Source of the DNA: an uncultured Pseudomonadota bacterium
Lineage (GTDB): Bacteria > Myxococcota_A > UBA9042 > CAIXZC01
Assembly: GCA_937884235.1 (NCBI GenBank)
Contig: CALGBT010000894.1
Location: forward strand, 1-9,508
Reading direction: 5' to 3'
DNA: 9,508 nucleotides
Positions 6,456 through 9,508 of the stretch are shown piece by piece. Under the pieces are notes generated by a model, which did not search any database, was not told the origin of the DNA, and saw only the letters and a list, made by a program, of their open reading frames with translations. The translations under genes and the position numbers were made by a program. Position 1 is the first letter of the stretch, and every line of letters starts with the position of its first letter.

Positions 6456-8653
6456 CCAAGGCCGTCCTCACAGAGGGGGTTTACAACTGGTCCGCCCTGG
6501 CAGCAGCAGGTCGTTCATACATGATGAAGGCGGTGCCTGGCGGTAGCCACGAGGAAGTATGCCACCAGTATGTTGTCTTTGGGGATCCATCTTTGCAAGT
6601 GCGGACGATGCAACCCATGGTGCTGGCAGTCGCACATCCTGCCGTTCTGCCCATGGGCAACTTCACCTTTGATGTTGCGGTGACCAGCAGCGGGCAGCCC
6701 TTGGCTGGTGCTTCGGTAGCTTTGTCGTTGCCTGGCGGCAACATGGTAGTGGCCAAGACCGGGGCCGAAGGTAGTGTACAGATGGAGGTTACTGCGGGCG
6801 TAGTTGGAAGCGCAGTTCTGACGGTGACAGCAGCCAACGCAATGCCGTACGAGGCCATCATCGAGACTCTCGTGCCAGGGTGCGGCCTACTGCAGTCTAC
6901 CCCCGCTGTGGCCAGGTGCGAAGCGGATCTGGATGTACAACTCTTCGATTCAGATTTGAACGTCTCCGCTTTCGCTGTGGACGAGGTTGTGGTCAGTGCC
7001 CAATCGACGAGCGACCCGCAGGGGTTGGCGCTGACTTTGGTCGAGGTCAAGCCGGACGGCGGAAAATTTGCTGGTGTGCTGGCCATCAGTGCTGCGGGAA
7101 AAGTCGGCTCGCTTCCGGTGAAGGACCTTGACACAGTGACGGTTTCTTACCTGGATGAACTGTGTGTTGACGGGGTTGGCGCCAAAACATTTTCGATTGT
7201 TGTGGATTGCACCTCACCAGCTCTTGTGGATCTGAGCTTCAGCGAAGTGAAGGCCACCAGCGGGATGGTGACCTTTTCCACCGATGAGGTGGCCGGTGGA
7301 ACTGTCCTATACGGCGTCGTGGAACCCCTTGTCGGGAAGGTTGATTTTGGGCCTGGCAAGACGCACCAGGTTCTTCTGAGCGGTCTCAGCGCCGACTCCG
7401 TCATGCTTGTTGCGGTGGCTTTGAAGGACGTTGCCGGTAACGAGACCATGGACGACAATGGCGGGTCCTATTATGTCTTTGCCACCTTGCCCTGTTCGCC
7501 GATGTGCGAGGGGAAGCAGTGTGGCCCGGATGGATGCGGCGGAGTCTGTGGCACCTGTTGCGAGAGTCAGGTCTGCGAAGCAGGCAGTTGTCTGGGGGGG
7601 CTCGGTTGCCAGGTTGCCTCGTCCCCGACGTGCGGCGGCTGCCTTTGCCAGGAGTGCGTCTGCGACATGGACCCTTACTGCTGTCAGGTGGTATGGGACG
7701 ACCTGTGCGTGGAGGAATGTGTGGACCAGTGTGGTGGCTGCGGGGCGTCGCCTGACTGTAGCGGGAAAGAGTGTGGTGCTAACGGCTGTGGTGGGAGTTG
7801 TGGTGCATGCCCACCGGGATGGGATTGCACAGAAGAGGGCCTCTGTGTGGGTGATTGTGCGCCAGCATGCGAGGGCAAGAATTGCGGGTCGGACGGTTGC
7901 GGTGGCAAATGTGGACTTTGCGGTGAGGATGCGGAGTGCGTTGCGGGAACATGCCTGGAAGAATGTGGCGGCATCGATTTTGTGGGGTGTTGCGATGGGG
8001 ATGTTCAGCACCACTGCGAGGACGGCTTTCAATTCCAATTGGATTGTAGCGCTCAGGGGCTGACATGTGGTTGGAAGGCAACACTCGGGTGGTATGATTG
8101 CGGTGAGAAGCAGCAGGCCGACCCGAGCGGCGCCTTTCCGCTCTGGTGCCCGGGAGTCTGCCCTCCGGAATGTGACGGAAAGGAATGTGGGCCGGACGGA
8201 TGCGGCGGAAGTTGCGGCGAATGTAGTGCGGAAGGGAGTTGTGTCAACGCCAAATGCCTGACTGGGTGCGAACCGCAGTGCGACGGAGTGTCCTGCGGAG
8301 AAGATGGGTGTGGTGGTCAATGCGGCGAATGTGGGATGGGATTGGTCTGTGAGGCTGGACACTGTGTCAGCGCCTGTATTCCGCAATGCGGTGACGCTCA
8401 TTGTGGTGCAGATGGTTGCGGCGGCGAATGCGGCTACTGTGCACCGGGGATGAGCTGCGATGCGGGGCTATGTGTGCTCGCACAGGAGAAAGGCGATGTG
8501 CAGGCTGAGCCGGATGCCGTGCAAGTCGATATTCCCGGAGATGACCGGTCTTCAGGCGGTTGTGGGATGGGGAGTAGTGCTCCGCTGTCGGCGATGTGGC
8601 TGGTCTTGCTGTTGCTGCTGGCGGTGACTATTCGTCGTACCAACCTGGCTTGA
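6371..8653 (+). CDS. C25 protease, C-terminal part: end of catalytic domain, Ig-like domains, Cys-rich repeats, MYXO-CTERM-like anchor
   Basis: Continuation in the -1 frame of the preceding gene; residue numbers assume one 1260-residue protein. It opens with the rest of the C25 domain (AVAIYSASMVTPWDE, then YVVFGDPSLQV). Next is an Ig-like C25 C-terminal domain (about 580-665), then beta-sandwich segments ending in a fibronectin III-like part (DCTSP ... VALKDVAGN). Residues 875-1201 are Cys-rich: six copies of a C-x3-C-x-G-x2-CGxDGCGGxCGxC module, with two different Cys-rich inserts. An acidic Pro/Asp linker leads to GGCGMGSS, a hydrophobic helix (MWLVLLLLLAV) and TIRRTNLA, a MYXO-CTERM-like sorting tail. 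No ribosome binding site or signal peptide of its own is apparent near 6371, and the only upstream in-frame start candidate is a TTG at 6335, so it probably depends on the upstream frame. Its last 26 bases overlap the convergent radical SAM gene. Confidence 0.82.
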   Translation, partial: AGPRAAVAIYSASMVTPWDEPAEMAVGMTKAVLTEGVYNWSALAAAGRSYMMKAVPGGSHEEVCHQYVVFGDPSLQVRTMQPMVLAVAHPAVLPMGNFTFDVAVTSSGQPLAGASVALSLPGGNMVVAKTGAEGSVQMEVTAGVVGSAVLTVTAANAMPYEAIIETLVPGCGLLQSTPAVARCEADLDVQLFDSDLNVSAFAVDEVVVSAQSTSDPQGLALTLVEVKPDGGKFAGVLAISAAGKVGSLPVKDLDTVTVSYLDELCVDGVGAKTFSIVVDCTSPALVDLSFSEVKATSGMVTFSTDEVAGGTVLYGVVEPLVGKVDFGPGKTHQVLLSGLSADSVMLVAVALKDVAGNETMDDNGGSYYVFATLPCSPMCEGKQCGPDGCGGVCGTCCESQVCEAGSCLGGLGCQVASSPTCGGCLCQECVCDMDPYCCQVVWDDLCVEECVDQCGGCGASPDCSGKECGANGCGGSCGACPPGWDCTEEGLCVGDCAPACEGKNCGSDGCGGKCGLCGEDAECVAGTCLEECGGIDFVGCCDGDVQHHCEDGFQFQLDCSAQGLTCGWKATLGWYDCGEKQQADPSGAFPLWCPGVCPPECDGKECGPDGCGGSCGECSAEGSCVNAKCLTGCEPQCDGVSCGEDGCGGQCGECGMGLVCEAGHCVSACIPQCGDAHCGADGCGGECGYCAPGMSCDAGLCVLAQEKGDVQAEPDAVQVDIPGDDRSSGGCGMGSSAPLSAMWLVLLLLLAVTIRRTNLA
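7493..8473 (+). repeat. Six Cys-rich protein repeats (CGxDGCGGxCGxC type) within the protease
   Basis: Copies lie at 7493-7591, 7739-7846, 7856-7954, 8159-8257, 8267-8365 and 8375-8473. Most are 99 bp (33 residues), the second is 108 bp, and the last three follow at an exact 108-bp period. Similarity is visible in the DNA too (for example GGATGCGGCGGA in copies 1 and 4). A module with VCDMDPYCCQVVWDDLCV separates copies 1 and 2. A second, around GCCDGDVQHHC and LTCGWKATLGWYDCG, separates copies 3 and 4. The even Cys content suggests a disulfide-bonded extracellular stalk, which is inference. Confidence 0.85.
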
Positions 8654-9508
8654 TGAGCGGGACTATGGGTCCCGGAGATGGGAAGAGCATATCTCGCGCC
8701 AGAGAAACTGACATCTGCACGGATACCTTGAGGAACCACTGGTACATGTGGCGCTTGTATTGATTGCGGGAAAACAGCCCGCGCAGCAGCCACGGAACTG
8801 TCACGTATTCCTTTTCGATGCGGATCAGTGCCTCTTCAATTTCCCGACGAGTCATGTTGCGTGATGGGACTACTGGGGTAGCCCAATCGAATTGCTCGAA
8901 ACTATCTGCCTCAATGAGTCCTTCGGCAATGGCTTCGTCCCACAATGGCGTGCCCGGAACGGGGGTGAGCGGATGAAACCCAGGGTAGTCGAGGTCGAGT
9001 TCCCGTGCAAAATCCAATTGACGGTTCATGGACTCGGGGGTCTCATCGGGGACGCCCACGATGAAGGTAGCCTGCCGGAAGACATGGGGGTGGTTAGCCT
9101 TTAGTACGCTGAATGCTTCCCTGGTCTTGTCGGCCGAGTAGTTCTTCTTCCGAAACGCGGTGAGTTCTTCATCTTCTACTCTTTCAGCGCCGATGCTGAC
9201 GTGTGCCAGCCCGGCATCCACCAACTCAGCGAGTACGCCGTTTCGGTGGTCCCTTAGCAAGTAGTCGGCGCGCATGAAGGCGAACCAGTTGACGTCAAGG
9301 TGAGCGTCCTTCATGCCCCGGGCGAAGTCTCGACTCCACTGAGTATCCAGGTTCCAGCAATCATCGACGAAAACCAGGCCTTTCTTGTTGTAGCGATTGG
9401 CCAGCAGGTCCAGTTCTTCAACCATCCTGTCGACACTCTTTGTTCGCCAGCAGGGGCGCAGGGTCTCCTGGCCGCGGAAGTTGTTCAGGACCGCCTCCAT
9501 CAGGGCGG
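8628..9508 (-). CDS. Radical SAM protein, C-terminal part (5' end outside window)
   Basis: Partial enzyme of the radical SAM superfamily, probably of the B12-binding-domain type. The frame is open to the right edge; the ATG at 9500 is probably internal (Ala-Leu precede it). The CxxxCxxC cluster motif would lie just beyond the edge, because the visible part begins near the CWRTKSVDRMVEEL stretch that normally follows it by about 20-30 residues. Downstream are the usual TIM-barrel strands: GLVFVDDCW, VNWFAFMRADYL, GLAHVSIGAERVEDEEL, ATFIVGVPDETPES (the SAM-contacting GxPxE region) and HPLTPVPGTPLWDEA. A helical C-terminal region follows (WLLRGLFSRNQYKRH, then DMLFP). The substrate cannot be told from this part, and a B12-binding N-terminal domain is only inferred. 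The 3' end overlaps the convergent protease gene by 26 bp, with no terminator between them. Confidence 0.88.
   Translation of the reverse strand, partial: ALMEAVLNNFRGQETLRPCWRTKSVDRMVEELDLLANRYNKKGLVFVDDCWNLDTQWSRDFARGMKDAHLDVNWFAFMRADYLLRDHRNGVLAELVDAGLAHVSIGAERVEDEELTAFRKKNYSADKTREAFSVLKANHPHVFRQATFIVGVPDETPESMNRQLDFARELDLDYPGFHPLTPVPGTPLWDEAIAEGLIEADSFEQFDWATPVVPSRNMTRREIEEALIRIEKEYVTVPWLLRGLFSRNQYKRHMYQWFLKVSVQMSVSLARDMLFPSPGPIVPLIKPGWYDE

Noticed and set aside
7307..8401. Long minus-strand open frame (364 codons) opposite the Cys-rich repeats
   Set aside because: It is antisense to the repeats: Cys/Gly codons read backwards give Ala/Thr/Pro-rich low complexity. No ribosome binding site or recognisable family, and the plus-strand reading has clear domain structure.
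7493..8473. Regularly spaced repeats as a possible CRISPR array
   Set aside because: Repeats and the stretches between them are one continuous protein-coding frame with conserved Cys/Gly positions; the DNA copies are degenerate and there are no cas genes.

Overview
The window is gene-dense, GC-rich bacterial DNA that looks like a myxobacterium-like (Myxococcota / former Deltaproteobacteria) chromosome. The best evidence is a secreted cysteine protease with repeated CGxDGCGGxCGxC modules and a MYXO-CTERM-like tail (Cys, transmembrane helix, Arg pair). The lineage call is an inference from one protein architecture plus base composition. No RNA genes, insertion sequences, phage genes or CRISPR arrays are seen.

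Layout: (1) bases 1-971, plus strand: the C-terminal half of an Hsp70/DnaK-type chaperone cut by the left edge. (2) Bases 949-4683, minus strand: a tight four-gene operon read right to left, with three tandem AIM24-family (TIGR00266/PF01987) paralogs followed by a glycogen/starch synthase (GlgA, GT5). Spacings are 13-30 nt, each gene has a good Shine-Dalgarno, and one Shine-Dalgarno overlaps the preceding stop codon. (3) Bases 4684-4871: the only real intergenic gap, holding two back-to-back sigma70-like promoters with a perfect 6+1+6 inverted repeat between them. (4) Bases 4872-8653, plus strand: a large secreted gingipain-type (peptidase C25) protease with an intact His/Cys dyad (H442, C477), Ig-like domains, six Cys-rich repeats and a C-terminal membrane anchor. 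Its frame is broken at a run of ten G (6362-6371); one more G, or a -1 slip there, would give one protein of 1260 residues. (5) Bases 8628-9508, minus strand: the C-terminal part of a radical SAM enzyme cut by the right edge.

Both convergent gene pairs (dnaK/glgA and protease/radical SAM) overlap at their 3' ends by about 25 bp, with no visible terminator. The AIM24-glgA operon suggests a cytoplasmic carbohydrate-storage function with three scaffold-like AIM24 proteins of unknown role. The divergent protease is an exported, probably surface-anchored enzyme that shares the control region with that operon. The points most worth following are the poly-G tract in the protease (phase variation, programmed slippage or sequencing error), its modular Cys-rich stalk, and the AIM24 triplet linked to glgA.
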